Source: Acetobacter lovaniensis (lineage in GTDB: Bacteria > Pseudomonadota > Alphaproteobacteria > Acetobacterales > Acetobacteraceae). Taken from it: a DNA stretch of 64,000 nt. The stretch spans positions 1-64,000 of the forward strand of contig NZ_JACHIE010000015.1 of NCBI RefSeq assembly GCF_014207635.1, given 5' to 3'. Made by a program: the position numbers and the translations under genes. The notes beneath the pieces were generated by a model. The model did no database searches, was not told where the DNA came from, and saw only the letters and a list, made by a program, of their open reading frames with translations. Below, in pieces: positions 56,178-63,981 of this stretch (positions are counted from its first letter, which is position 1; each line of letters opens with the position of its first letter).

Positions 56178-56981
56178 ATGTTTCGTGGGTTTAATATAAC
56201 ACTTAGTTCTGAGTTGTCTGATTATGTAAAGATTGGAAGAAAGCTAGCGAGATCCGAAAAGGAGCGTATTGCAGATACGCTTGCGAGCTTCATCGATAAT
56301 AAAGGCGATGTAATCGCTGAAAAATTGATTGATGAATGGTTTCCTAAAGAAAATTATGATATTTTTATTTCGCATTCTCACAAAGATATAAATTTAGCGT
56401 TATCTTTGGCGGGATATTTGGAAGAAAAGTTAGGATTGTCTTGCTTTATAGACTACCAAGCCTGGAATTATTGCGATGATTTGCTTAAGAGTGTAGATAA
56501 TTTATATTGTTACCAAAAGACGTCTAAAACATATAGTTATTCAAAGAGAAATAGAACAACGGCGCACATACATAATATGCTTTGTATCGCCCTTGCAGAG
56601 ATGATGGATAAATCGGAATGCTTATTTTTTATTAATACAAAAAATTCGATCGAAAATCAACATATCTCAGCCAGTTACTCCGATGGTAGTTCAACATATT
56701 CTCCATGGTTATACTATGAAATATCAATGTTGAATATTATAAATATTAAAAAACCTAACAGGGGGGGTGATATAGTAGAATCCATGTCGAGAAAAGACTC
56801 TATGGCGACGGAAGCATATGACTCTATTCCAATAAAGTATAGAATTAATATTGAAAATCTACCTAAACTAGATAATTCGGCTATAATAAAATGGTGTGCA
56901 GAAAAAAGACGGGCGGATCTTGTGAGATCAGATAAAAAAATACATTCTTTAGATATTCTATATAGAATGTATCCGAGATAA
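56178..56981 (+). CDS. TIR-domain protein
   Basis: 267 aa, very AT-rich. An N-terminal helical part (1-58) is followed by a TIR domain: YDIFISHSHKDINLALSLAGYLEEKLGLSCFIDYQAW (60-96) and a later segment CLFFINTKN. The Glu in SPWLYYEISML (~185) is at the place of the catalytic Glu of NAD-cleaving TIRs. The C-terminal ~70 residues are unassigned. It converges with the four-gene TIR/SLOG operon and is probably a further defence gene or part of it. Confidence 0.8.
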   Translation: MFRGFNITLSSELSDYVKIGRKLARSEKERIADTLASFIDNKGDVIAEKLIDEWFPKENYDIFISHSHKDINLALSLAGYLEEKLGLSCFIDYQAWNYCDDLLKSVDNLYCYQKTSKTYSYSKRNRTTAHIHNMLCIALAEMMDKSECLFFINTKNSIENQHISASYSDGSSTYSPWLYYEISMLNIINIKKPNRGGDIVESMSRKDSMATEAYDSIPIKYRINIENLPKLDNSAIIKWCAEKRRADLVRSDKKIHSLDILYRMYPR

Positions 56982-56993
56982 TTCACACGATAG

Positions 56994-57068
56994 GAATTGT
57001 ATCTTCTCATGAAAGGAGGGTTTTCTCTATGAGAAGATACAATTCTACTTTCTGGAATTGTTTTTGAT
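56994..57068. terminator. Long inverted repeat with overlapping terminator
   Basis: Perfect 17-bp arms GAATTGTATCTTCTCAT (56994-57010) and ATGAGAAGATACAATTC (57029-57045) flank an 18-nt loop. The right arm end CAATTC (57040-57045) can instead pair with GAATTG (57055-57060), which is followed by TTTTTGATTTT, a terminator shape. It lies 12 bp after the TIR gene at 56178 and between convergent operons. Confidence 0.7.
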
Positions 57069-57169
57069 TTTATGTAATCAATATGCGTCGTATCAATTAT
57101 TTACCACTTCTGCACAAATATGCTGACAAGATTATACGATTATTCTTATCGTCAAAAGTTCAGACGAAC

Positions 57170-57772
57170 TTATTTTTTAGCTTTTTTAGCTGCGGTTTCG
57201 ATCCATGCACCGAGGTTGTCGTAACCGTTATCGACAGTCCAATCATAGATTGGGAATAGGCACGAAAACGTGTGGTTAGTCCGACCTTCAAGGTCATAGG
57301 CTACATCATTTAATGGCATCGTTCCTACGTCGCTTGCCGATTGCCATCCTGTTGTCTTAAATTCTTTAAATTCCAATGTATTATGATTAACTGTAAATGC
57401 AAGTGACTGAAAGGGATTGTGGCCGATAGCGCTCGTAGGGCTATGTAAAGATCCGATGTTATGAATGCGAACAGCAAGTAGTCCGTTTCCTCGCATAAAA
57501 CTACGGAAAATTTCGTAACGTACCCATCGACGTAGACTAGTTTCTGCGCCTACTAAAACACATGTCACCGTAGTATTTTTTAGGCCTTCCCTAAGAAATC
57601 GCTTGAGGGCATCATCACTCTCTTTTTTACTGGCTTCAAATACTGAACTGTCGAAAAAACCAGCGTCGTTCCGTTCTCCCTGTGCCACTTTCGTTACCCA
57701 TGAATTTCGAACAACCCATGCTCGGCTCACATCGGGCTGGTAATGGAAGCTGAAGAAAGTGCGCCGAGCCAT
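57170..57772 (-). CDS. ThsB-like TIR protein 1
   Basis: 200 aa. RRTFFSFHYQPDVSRAWVVRNSWV, DAGFFDSSVFEASKKESDDALKRFLREGLKNTTVTCVLVGAETSLRRWVRYEI and GNGLLAVRIHNI match the MTH538/ThsB branch of TIR-like domains (formerly DUF1863). Glu87 in RRWVRYEI corresponds to the active-site Glu. ThsB proteins of Thoeris make a cyclic ADP-ribose signal on phage infection. The last gene of the operon, 9 bp after the SLOG gene. Confidence 0.88.
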   Translation of the reverse strand: MARRTFFSFHYQPDVSRAWVVRNSWVTKVAQGERNDAGFFDSSVFEASKKESDDALKRFLREGLKNTTVTCVLVGAETSLRRWVRYEIFRSFMRGNGLLAVRIHNIGSLHSPTSAIGHNPFQSLAFTVNHNTLEFKEFKTTGWQSASDVGTMPLNDVAYDLEGRTNHTFSCLFPIYDWTVDNGYDNLGAWIETAAKKAKK

Positions 57773-57781
57773 TCAATTATC

Positions 57782-58384
57782 CTAAGGAGAAGTTAAACCT
57801 ACTATCCTGCGTATAAGATTAATGTAGCTAATCTCAGATTGCAATTCTGGATAATCATTTTGGAATTTTAGATTCGAGTAATATATATTTCTTGCCGCTG
57901 CTCCCGTTGATGCAACAGGAAATACTGGAACTCCGGGGTTTGTATTACAAAATATTTTATATTCTTCTTCTACGCCTTCCATGCCGCCGATGAAAATTCC
58001 CCCCAAAAATGGACCTTGCATCATAATATTGCGCATATGGGCCAAGCTCAACTCTCTATTATCGTTTACTGTATCAGTGAGAATAACCCGTTCAAACATT
58101 TTATTGTCCTCGGGGAATTGCCGTTTAAAAAATCGGCTTTGATACATCACAACTTTATCGCCAACTGGTATGCCGGCCTGTGCGATCTGGAGCCTAATCA
58201 TAGGAGAAATTGCCGGATGCCCACCAAATATTAGCTGAATTCCGCTCTCCACGATAACAATAGTTAACGCTCGAATAGCATCTCTTATAGCGATTATGTC
58301 CGCCGTATTGAAATAAATCGCGTTGCGTGATGGTAGCGGAATGCTGGCCGACAAAAATATCCGCCGCTCGATAGATGTAGTCAT
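57782..58384 (-). CDS. SLOG-domain protein
   Basis: 200 aa from the ATG at 58384, which overlaps the TIR gene stop by 4 bp. The Rossmann-like SLOG features are RRIFLSASIPLPSR (8-20), IQLIFGGHPAISPM (49-62), GGIFIGGMEGVEEEY (128-142) and FPVASTGAAARN (155-166). SLOG domains bind nucleotide signals; in Thoeris ThsA the SLOG domain binds the TIR product and switches on the effector. Here SLOG is a separate protein without a fused effector. The obvious partner is the TIR protein encoded just upstream. Confidence 0.82.
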   Translation of the reverse strand: MTTSIERRIFLSASIPLPSRNAIYFNTADIIAIRDAIRALTIVIVESGIQLIFGGHPAISPMIRLQIAQAGIPVGDKVVMYQSRFFKRQFPEDNKMFERVILTDTVNDNRELSLAHMRNIMMQGPFLGGIFIGGMEGVEEEYKIFCNTNPGVPVFPVASTGAAARNIYYSNLKFQNDYPELQSEISYINLIRRIVGLTSP

Positions 58385-59634
58385 GTCGCACTGGGCCCTT
58401 TTATCTTGGATAACCATTTTTTCGCATCTGTGATGCTGAGACTTCGTGCGCAAGCAATGTTGTCGTTAAGCCATTCCAGATGCTGTAGCCATCGACTGCG
58501 AATTCCGGTTTGGTCGTAAAGAAGAATAGGCGGCTGCGCGTAGTTACTACCATTATCCAAATCACGCTGGTATAATCTTCCAAGCCACTCGTACCGTTCG
58601 GCATCTGGAATGCCAATCGCTGGCATGACTAATGTCCTAGAGCCATTTGAAGCTGCGAGAATGAGGTTGCGCTCTAAGGTTGTGAGTACCTGCATGCCTT
58701 CGCTGCGCGCTTCAATTGCGAATTCACGTACGAGAAAGGCGTGGCGTGCGCCGAAAGCTCGTGCGCGAAGTCCTTCAACAGCATCGACGATTTTGGATAC
58801 TTCAAGGTCTTTAAGTTGTGCGGACAGACCAAGCGTATTCGATCCTACAAAGTCACTGTTTGAGAGAGGATGGAACATACTGAAAGCAGCTGTTGCGCCT
58901 TCCGTTTGTCCCGGCCATAAAATTTGCAGGAGTTGAATATTAGAGGTATTTGCTCTGGCAAGCTCTTCCTCAGTCCATCGGCTAGCCAAAAAATTAGGCG
59001 TATCCAGTACTACCGCAACGTCAGTATCAGCTAGTCTATGCCATAAAATTTCCTGAAATGGCTCCCCAGGGCGAATTACACCTTGGGTATCAAGGAAGAC
59101 ATCAAAACCAGCGGCATCAAGCGCTTCATAAAGTTGAGTAGCCACACCGCTCGATTCGACCCGTCTATAACTGATGAACAAGCGTCGCTTTTCTCGCAGA
59201 AGGCCGAAGCCTTCAAGGATGCGTGCGGCAAGACGTTCAAAATCGTTTCCGCAGTCCGCTAGAGAGCATCCATTTAGTGCCGCAACTTCAGGTGTAACCA
59301 TTGTGCTAAAATTCGTAATATTTTCGACTATAGGAATTATCAAGATGCCATCGTCGAGAAGGGTTTTGAGTCTCTTGCTGTCAGTATTTGATAGTACGGG
59401 AGATGGGACCAAACCAAAAAAAACTGCAACCGTGGGCATACGGCGATCAATATCTGTATTCTCATCGTTTGACTTAAAATTGATCAAAAACTTCTTTTGA
59501 TTTACGCCTAAATTATCAAAGGCTCGTTGTACGGAGGCGATAAGGCGTATGGTATATTCTGTTATTTTCGGATTACCTTCTTGCCCTAGAACCACGAGTT
59601 GGTAATTGCCGGTGAGTGATAGAGGTGGGTTCAT
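58381..59634 (-). CDS. Three-part TIR protein, probable defence effector
   Basis: 417 aa. Residues 1-145 form an unassigned alpha/beta region (YQLVVLGQEGNPKITEYTIRLIASV... LLDDGILIIPIVENI). Residues ~148-270 are a canonical TIR domain (KRRLFISYRRVESSGVATQLYEALDAAGFDVFLDTQGVIRPGEPFQEILWHRLADTDVAVVLDTPNFLASRWTEEELARA) with Glu222-224 as catalytic candidates. Residues 270-417 form a further alpha/beta domain with no hit I recognise. It is translationally coupled to the SLOG gene. It may be the NAD-depleting effector; that is inference. Confidence 0.82.
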   Translation of the reverse strand: MNPPLSLTGNYQLVVLGQEGNPKITEYTIRLIASVQRAFDNLGVNQKKFLINFKSNDENTDIDRRMPTVAVFFGLVPSPVLSNTDSKRLKTLLDDGILIIPIVENITNFSTMVTPEVAALNGCSLADCGNDFERLAARILEGFGLLREKRRLFISYRRVESSGVATQLYEALDAAGFDVFLDTQGVIRPGEPFQEILWHRLADTDVAVVLDTPNFLASRWTEEELARANTSNIQLLQILWPGQTEGATAAFSMFHPLSNSDFVGSNTLGLSAQLKDLEVSKIVDAVEGLRARAFGARHAFLVREFAIEARSEGMQVLTTLERNLILAASNGSRTLVMPAIGIPDAERYEWLGRLYQRDLDNGSNYAQPPILLYDQTGIRSRWLQHLEWLNDNIACARSLSITDAKKWLSKIKGPSAT

Positions 59635-59690
59635 TGATAAACCAATCTTTGTCTTCTAATTATTAAGAATATCATAATTATATATGAATA

Positions 59691-60137
59691 CTATTTTCCG
59701 GCAGCTTTGGCTGCGGTCTCGATCCACTCTTTAAGTTTGATATGATTGATGTATTTATATATAGGATAATTGTTCTTAGTAAGAAGATATGGTGCGCTTC
59801 CTGCAGTATCTACCTCTCCTGAAAAATTCTTTAAATCATGAATCTGAACGCCCAGAATACCATTTCCACGATCAATTGATTTTTGGATTTCGTAGTTGAT
59901 AAATTTCCTCCCTGATGTTTGATTGCCAATGCAGACTACTGTTACGCTTGTTCCAATTAGCCCATCATCAATTAGCTTCTTAACTGCATTGTCGCTTTTT
60001 TTCTTTGCGTCTTCCCATAGTGAACTATCTTTGAAGCCTGCAGCCGATTCATCGATAATTTCTGGCAGGTTTCGAATTTGGTTCACGCGCACAATGTCGC
60101 GTTGATAGTGGAAGCTAAAGAATACGCGTCGTACCAT
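59691..60137 (-). CDS. ThsB-like TIR protein 2
   Basis: 148 aa: RRVFFSFHYQRDIVRVNQIRNLPEI, AAGFKDSSLWEDAKKKSDNAVKKLIDDGLIGTSVTVVCIGNQTSGRKFINYEI and GNGILGVQIHDL. This is the ThsB/MTH538 TIR-like fold with Glu83 in place. It is shorter than and quite different from ThsB-like protein 1, with a shared C-terminal WIETAAKAAGK. First gene of the operon, 56 bp before the TIR gene. Two different ThsB-type sensors in one system are known in Thoeris and widen phage range. Confidence 0.88.
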   Translation of the reverse strand: MVRRVFFSFHYQRDIVRVNQIRNLPEIIDESAAGFKDSSLWEDAKKKSDNAVKKLIDDGLIGTSVTVVCIGNQTSGRKFINYEIQKSIDRGNGILGVQIHDLKNFSGEVDTAGSAPYLLTKNNYPIYKYINHIKLKEWIETAAKAAGK

Positions 60138-60501
60138 GGTTTCCCCCTTGTCGAAGCCCTAGGTGCTTCATCATACATAAACCGTAGGCTACTGCTAGAG
60201 TTACCGTTAATTCTGAGTTTAACAACCACACTTTTATATTACTTATTATTTATGGTTAATGTCATGTTGAAGTCCAAAAATACAAATGCACCATTATACT
60301 ATTTTGTATTTTGTATTTTGGTTTTTGGTGGAAGATGTCGAATTTTTTTATTGTGGTCTTTTTCAATAATCGTTTCCAGTCAGAGTGTCGGAAACAGCCC
60401 CTCCCGTTTCCGGCACTCTCCAGACCGCCGATCCTCCGCCACGGTTCGCCATGGCCCGCTGTCGTGACCGACAGCCGCCGAACCCAACCGGAGGCCCGAT
60501 C
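60138..60501. promoter_or_regulatory. Divergent control region of TIR operon and RdfS-like gene
   Basis: 364 bp. The left two-thirds are AT-rich and should contain the promoter of the TIR/SLOG operon. The composition changes to GC-rich at ~60375, the border of the cargo. AGAGTGTCGGAAAC (60382-60395) and GTTTCCGGCACTCT (60406-60419) form a 14-bp dyad with one G-T step, ~85 bp before the RdfS-like start. TTTCCGGCA also occurs ~60 bp upstream of the element 1 RdfS-like gene. It may be the target of the FseA-like activator. Confidence 0.5.
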
Positions 60502-60771
60502 ATGCTCGATCCCAAGACGGGGTTGCCGCCCCGTTTCCTGCGCACGCCCGATGCGGCGCGCTTCCTCGGCATTTCCATCCGTACGCTGGAAAAGCACCGC
60601 ACCTACGGCACCGGCCCGACCTATCGCAAGATCGGTGGTCGCATCGTCTATGCCCTCGCAGACCTCCAGGGATGGGTGGAGAACGGCGTCCGCAGGTCCA
60701 CGACCGACGAGACACCCTGCCGTGTCTTCCCAGCCCGCCCACTGACCCCGGCCGAGAAGGCGACCCTCTGA
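60502..60771 (+). CDS. RdfS-like helix-turn-helix protein, element 2
   Basis: 89 aa from the ATG at 60502 (CCGGAGG upstream). PRFLRTPDAARFLGISIRTLEKHRTYGTGPTYRKIGGRIVYALADLQGWVENGVRRST matches the element 1 protein at 15268 over its winged-helix core. It heads the repA-DUF2840-traF operon and abuts repA without a gap. Candidate recombination directionality factor or operon regulator. Confidence 0.82.
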   Translation: MLDPKTGLPPRFLRTPDAARFLGISIRTLEKHRTYGTGPTYRKIGGRIVYALADLQGWVENGVRRSTTDETPCRVFPARPLTPAEKATL

Positions 60772-61890
60772 ATGGCCGGCGTCGCCCCGCAGCGCGGTCA
60801 GCACGGGCGGGAGAGTGAGCGGCTACGCCTCGATCCCTTCGTGATCGCGGGCGGCGATGCCCGCCCCCGTGACCAGCGTGACCTGATGGAGCGGCCGTTC
60901 TTCTCCCTCTCCAAGGTAAAGCGTGTCGCTCCGATCTTCTATGAGGCGGGCGGTCAGCGGGTCGAGATTCATGGCCTGGCCGAGCACGGCATGGCGACGA
61001 TCTGGGATGCCGACGTGCTGATCTGGGCCGCCAGCCAGATCGTCGAGGCCGAGAATGCTGGCCTTCGGACATCCCGTTTCGTGCGTTTTACCCCGTACCA
61101 GCTTCTGACGGCCGTGGGCCGTGCCACGGGCGCTCGGGAATACCGTCTGCTCAAGGCCGCGTTCGCCCGCCTGCAATCGACCGTGATCCGCACCACGATC
61201 CGCAACGGCGAGCACTGGCGCCGGCACCAGTTCTCCTGGATCAACGAATGGGAGGAACGGATGACACGCGACGGCCGTGTCGAGGGCATGGAGTGTGTCC
61301 TGCCGGACTGGTTTTATCGCGGCATCATCGACCGCTCGCTGGTCCTGACCATCGACCCCGCCTATTTCCGTCTGACCGGAGGCATCGAACGCTGGCTCTA
61401 CCGCGTCGCCCGCAAGCATGCCGGGCATCAGCCGCAGGGTTGGCTCTTCGAGATGGCGCATCTCCATGAAAAATCCGGCAGCCTGGCGCGTGTCTCAGAT
61501 TTCGCGCTCGACCTTCGGCGTATCGCCGCCCGCCAGTCGCTTCCTGGTTATCGCCTCGCGATCCGGCGCGAGGGGCGGCGGAAACTGCTGCATATTCGTC
61601 CCGTCAACTTATCCACAGTGCCTGTGGATGACGGTGTGGACGGACACGGGATTTCGGGCGCAGGGACTATCGGGACTTCGGGCGCATCACTATCGGGATT
61701 TCAGGCGCACGAACCCCAGTTAAGTCTTTGGCCTGAAATGCGGAATCGCGCTCCTAACTTAGAGTCTAACTTAGACTCTAACTTTTTGATGTTGGGGCGA
61801 CCGGATACCAACGGTGGTGCCGGTGCCGCCGACAGATCGCGTGATTCGCACACGCGCGGTCCTTCTCCCATGCCGGGAGACGGGCCATGA
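60772..61890 (+). CDS. repA: Replication initiator protein A (RepA), element 2
   Basis: 372 aa. The core (QRDLMERPFFSLSKVKRVAPIFYEAGGQRVEIHG... TSRFVRFTPYQLLTAVGRATGAREYRLLKAAFARL... GIERWLYRVARKHAGHQPQGWLFEMAHLHEKSGSLARVSDFALDLRRI) is shared with the element 1 RepA. The C-terminal ~90 residues are not, and are encoded by the DNA that contains a DnaA box, iterons and an AT-rich dyad (61609-61787). The stop overlaps the DUF2840 start by ATGA. No parA gene follows. Confidence 0.9.
   Translation: MAGVAPQRGQHGRESERLRLDPFVIAGGDARPRDQRDLMERPFFSLSKVKRVAPIFYEAGGQRVEIHGLAEHGMATIWDADVLIWAASQIVEAENAGLRTSRFVRFTPYQLLTAVGRATGAREYRLLKAAFARLQSTVIRTTIRNGEHWRRHQFSWINEWEERMTRDGRVEGMECVLPDWFYRGIIDRSLVLTIDPAYFRLTGGIERWLYRVARKHAGHQPQGWLFEMAHLHEKSGSLARVSDFALDLRRIAARQSLPGYRLAIRREGRRKLLHIRPVNLSTVPVDDGVDGHGISGAGTIGTSGASLSGFQAHEPQLSLWPEMRNRAPNLESNLDSNFLMLGRPDTNGGAGAADRSRDSHTRGPSPMPGDGP
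61609..61787. other. Probable replication origin inside the 3' end of repA
   Basis: TTATCCACA (61609-61617) is a perfect DnaA box. Three iterons GGGAYTTCRGGCGCA start at 61648, 61672 and 61695, spaced 24 and 23 bp. A further inverted remnant lies near 61727-61740. An AT-rich dyad TTAGAGTCTAA / TTAGACTCTAA (61759-61769, 61771-61781) followed by T5 could be the unwinding site. The order box-iterons-AT-rich is that of theta-type origins controlled by an initiator. Confidence 0.65.
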
Positions 61891-62402
61891 CCAGCGCCAC
61901 AACGTCCCGTGCGCGGGGCAACGCCCTGCCGTTTGTACGCGATCCACTGACCCATGTGGAGTTGACCCACATCGACAAGCGGGTCGAGAACTGGGTCAGA
62001 TTCGGCCATGAGGCTCAGGAACAGATCCTCGACCGACGCCGCCGTATCTTCTCCTTCTGTCCCGGCAGCATCTTCGCCTTCGTCCGGTGGGTGGCCAACG
62101 ATTTCGGCACGATCGCGTCACGCATCGACATCCTGCGCACCGTGGCACCGGGAGAACCCTGCCAGACGGTCCCGTTCGTCCAGCCGGGCGGTGAAATCCT
62201 GCTGAGGGTCGCGGGCTGGCCGAAGGTTGAGCAGGTGCTCCGTCATATCGATGCGGTGGAAGAGGCCGGCATCGACGCCTGCGCGGTTTCGCCCGATCAC
62301 TGGCGGCATGTCGGCAACCGGCTGAACGCGGGTGAGCCGTCGCGCCCCTACACGATGGCACGTCACCGGGCCTGGCTCAGACGGCGAGAGATCAGGCCAT
62401 GA
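61887..62402 (+). CDS. DUF2840 family protein, element 2
   Basis: 171 aa. LTHVELTHIDKRVENWVRFGHEAQEQILDRRRRIFSFCPGSIFAFVRWVANDFGTIASRIDILRTV and the C-terminal SRPYTMARHRAWLRRREIRP match the element 1 copy. Here the gene is directly coupled to traF (ATGA), without the cytosine methyltransferase gene found in between in element 1. The function is unknown. Confidence 0.88.
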   Translation: MTSATTSRARGNALPFVRDPLTHVELTHIDKRVENWVRFGHEAQEQILDRRRRIFSFCPGSIFAFVRWVANDFGTIASRIDILRTVAPGEPCQTVPFVQPGGEILLRVAGWPKVEQVLRHIDAVEEAGIDACAVSPDHWRHVGNRLNAGEPSRPYTMARHRAWLRRREIRP

Positions 62403-63004
62403 CCCGCTTCGGTTATGTCATGGCGACGTATTTTGCCGCGATGGGCGTCGCCGTCGCCGCCATCGTCCCCGTGCCGGTGAAGCTGCTCTGGAACGCCTCC
62501 GCCAGCACGCCCCTCGGTCTCTACGATCTTACAGCGCCGAACGGGCTGAAGGCCGGTGATCTGGGCGCCGTCAGGCCGCCCAAACTGCTGGCCGATTTCA
62601 TGGTCGGGCGCGGCTATATCGGGCGGGGTGTGCCGCTGCTGAAGCCCGTGGCAGCGCTGCCGGGGCAACAGGTCTGCCGTGTCGGCGGTACCGTCACCGT
62701 GGATGGTGTGCCGTTCGGTGAAGCGCAGGAGCGTGACCGGCGCGGGCGCGTGTTGCCGGTCTGGCAGGGCTGCCGCCGCATCGCACCGGATCAGATTTTC
62801 CTCATGAACCCGTCCGTTCGCGACAGTCTGGACGGCCGCTATTTCGGCCTGCTCCCGCGCACGGCCGTGATCGGCCGGGCGACACCGCTCTACACCGACG
62901 CGCGCGGCGACGGCCATTTCGTCTGGCACGGCCTGTTCGCTGACAGGCCGATGCCGCGCCTTCGCAACATCGCTATGGAGACTTCCCATGCCGCAGATCG
63001 GTAG
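62399..63004 (+). CDS. traF: TraF, S26 signal-peptidase-like transfer protein, element 2
   Basis: 201 aa. A membrane segment (~5-28) is followed by the catalytic Ser in SASTPLGLYDL (~38) and Lys in VPLLKPVAALPGQQVC (~82). SLDGRYFGLLPRTAVIGRATPLY is the conserved C-terminal part. Its role is probably maturation of the TrbC-type pilin encoded further along the element, outside the window. It overlaps the DUF736 gene by 17 bp. Confidence 0.9.
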   Translation: MTRFGYVMATYFAAMGVAVAAIVPVPVKLLWNASASTPLGLYDLTAPNGLKAGDLGAVRPPKLLADFMVGRGYIGRGVPLLKPVAALPGQQVCRVGGTVTVDGVPFGEAQERDRRGRVLPVWQGCRRIAPDQIFLMNPSVRDSLDGRYFGLLPRTAVIGRATPLYTDARGDGHFVWHGLFADRPMPRLRNIAMETSHAADR

Positions 63005-63323
63005 CTTCACGCGCGAGAAGACCGGCTTTGCCGGCCGCATCCAGACCTTCCTCGGTTCCCATGAGATCGTCATCGTGGTGGCCGAGAAATCAGATTCTGA
63101 CAATGCACCGGATTATCGCGTCCATCGCGACGACGAGGACGGCCCGGAGGTGGGTGCCGGCTGGAAACGCACGGGCGAACGGGCTGGCGATTACGTTGCC
63201 CTGCTGATCGACGATCCGCTCCTGCCGCAGCCGTTGCGCGCCAATCTGTTCCGTGACGGCAACAGCGGCGCTGTCTGGTCGCTGCACTGGAGCCGTCCCC
63301 AAAGGCGCGATGGGCGGGACTGA
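62988..63323 (+). CDS. DUF736 family protein, element 2
   Basis: 111 aa: MPQIGSFTREKTGFAGRIQTFLGSHEIVIVVAEKSDSDNAPDYRVHRDDEDGPEVGAGWKRTGERAGDYVALLIDDPLLPQPLRANLF. It matches the copy at 19159. The start lies inside the traF gene and is preceded by TGGAGA. The function is unknown. Confidence 0.9.
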   Translation: MPQIGSFTREKTGFAGRIQTFLGSHEIVIVVAEKSDSDNAPDYRVHRDDEDGPEVGAGWKRTGERAGDYVALLIDDPLLPQPLRANLFRDGNSGAVWSLHWSRPQRRDGRD

Positions 63324-63327
63324 CGTC

Positions 63328-63981
63328 ATGTGGAAGCAAGCCCGGAGCGCGTGTCTGCTGGCGGCGGGATGTCTCGTGTCCATGGTGCCGGTTGCTGTAT
63401 CGGCGCAGACAATCGACGTCCCATATGCCGCCGAGATCGCCGAGGCGGCGCAGCGTTTCGACATCCCGACGACCTGGATCAGGGCCGTCATGGGGGCCGA
63501 GAGTGCTGGCGATCCGGGCGCCGTTTCGTCAGCGGGCGCGATGGGGCTGATGCAGATCATGCCCGGCACATGGGCGGATCTGCGCGTCCGGCATCATCTT
63601 GGCCGTGATCCTTACGACCCGCACGACAATATCATGGGGGGCGCGGCTTATCTCCGTGAACTGCATGACCGCTACGGTTCGCCGGGTTTTCTCGCCGCCT
63701 ATAACGCCGGTCCCGATCGCTATGAGGCATCATTGGAGGGGCGTCCGCTGCCGTCGGAAACGCGCGCCTATGTCGCCGCCATTGCGCCGTTCATTCAAGG
63801 CGGCGGCGATGCTCCCGTCATGATCGCGGCGGCCGATCGGTTTGCGTGGACCCGTGCGCCGCTCTTCATCGTGCAGTCGGATCGCAATGCGGCGGGTGCG
63901 TCTGGGCGCGATATGCCGGGGATCATGCCGCGAGCGGATGGCCTGTTCGTGGCGCATGGCGGCATGGGATCGCGGCCATGA
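63328..63981 (+). CDS. Lytic transglycosylase (SLT type), element 2
   Basis: 217 aa from the ATG at 63328, chosen because it gives a signal peptide (1-25, ending AVSAQ). The catalytic Glu is in MGAESAGDPGAVSSAGAMGLMQIMP (~63), and FLAAYNAGPDRYEASL follows. It opens peptidoglycan for the transfer channel. Same position as the element 1 gene at 19497. Confidence 0.9.
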   Translation: MWKQARSACLLAAGCLVSMVPVAVSAQTIDVPYAAEIAEAAQRFDIPTTWIRAVMGAESAGDPGAVSSAGAMGLMQIMPGTWADLRVRHHLGRDPYDPHDNIMGGAAYLRELHDRYGSPGFLAAYNAGPDRYEASLEGRPLPSETRAYVAAIAPFIQGGGDAPVMIAAADRFAWTRAPLFIVQSDRNAAGASGRDMPGIMPRADGLFVAHGGMGSRP

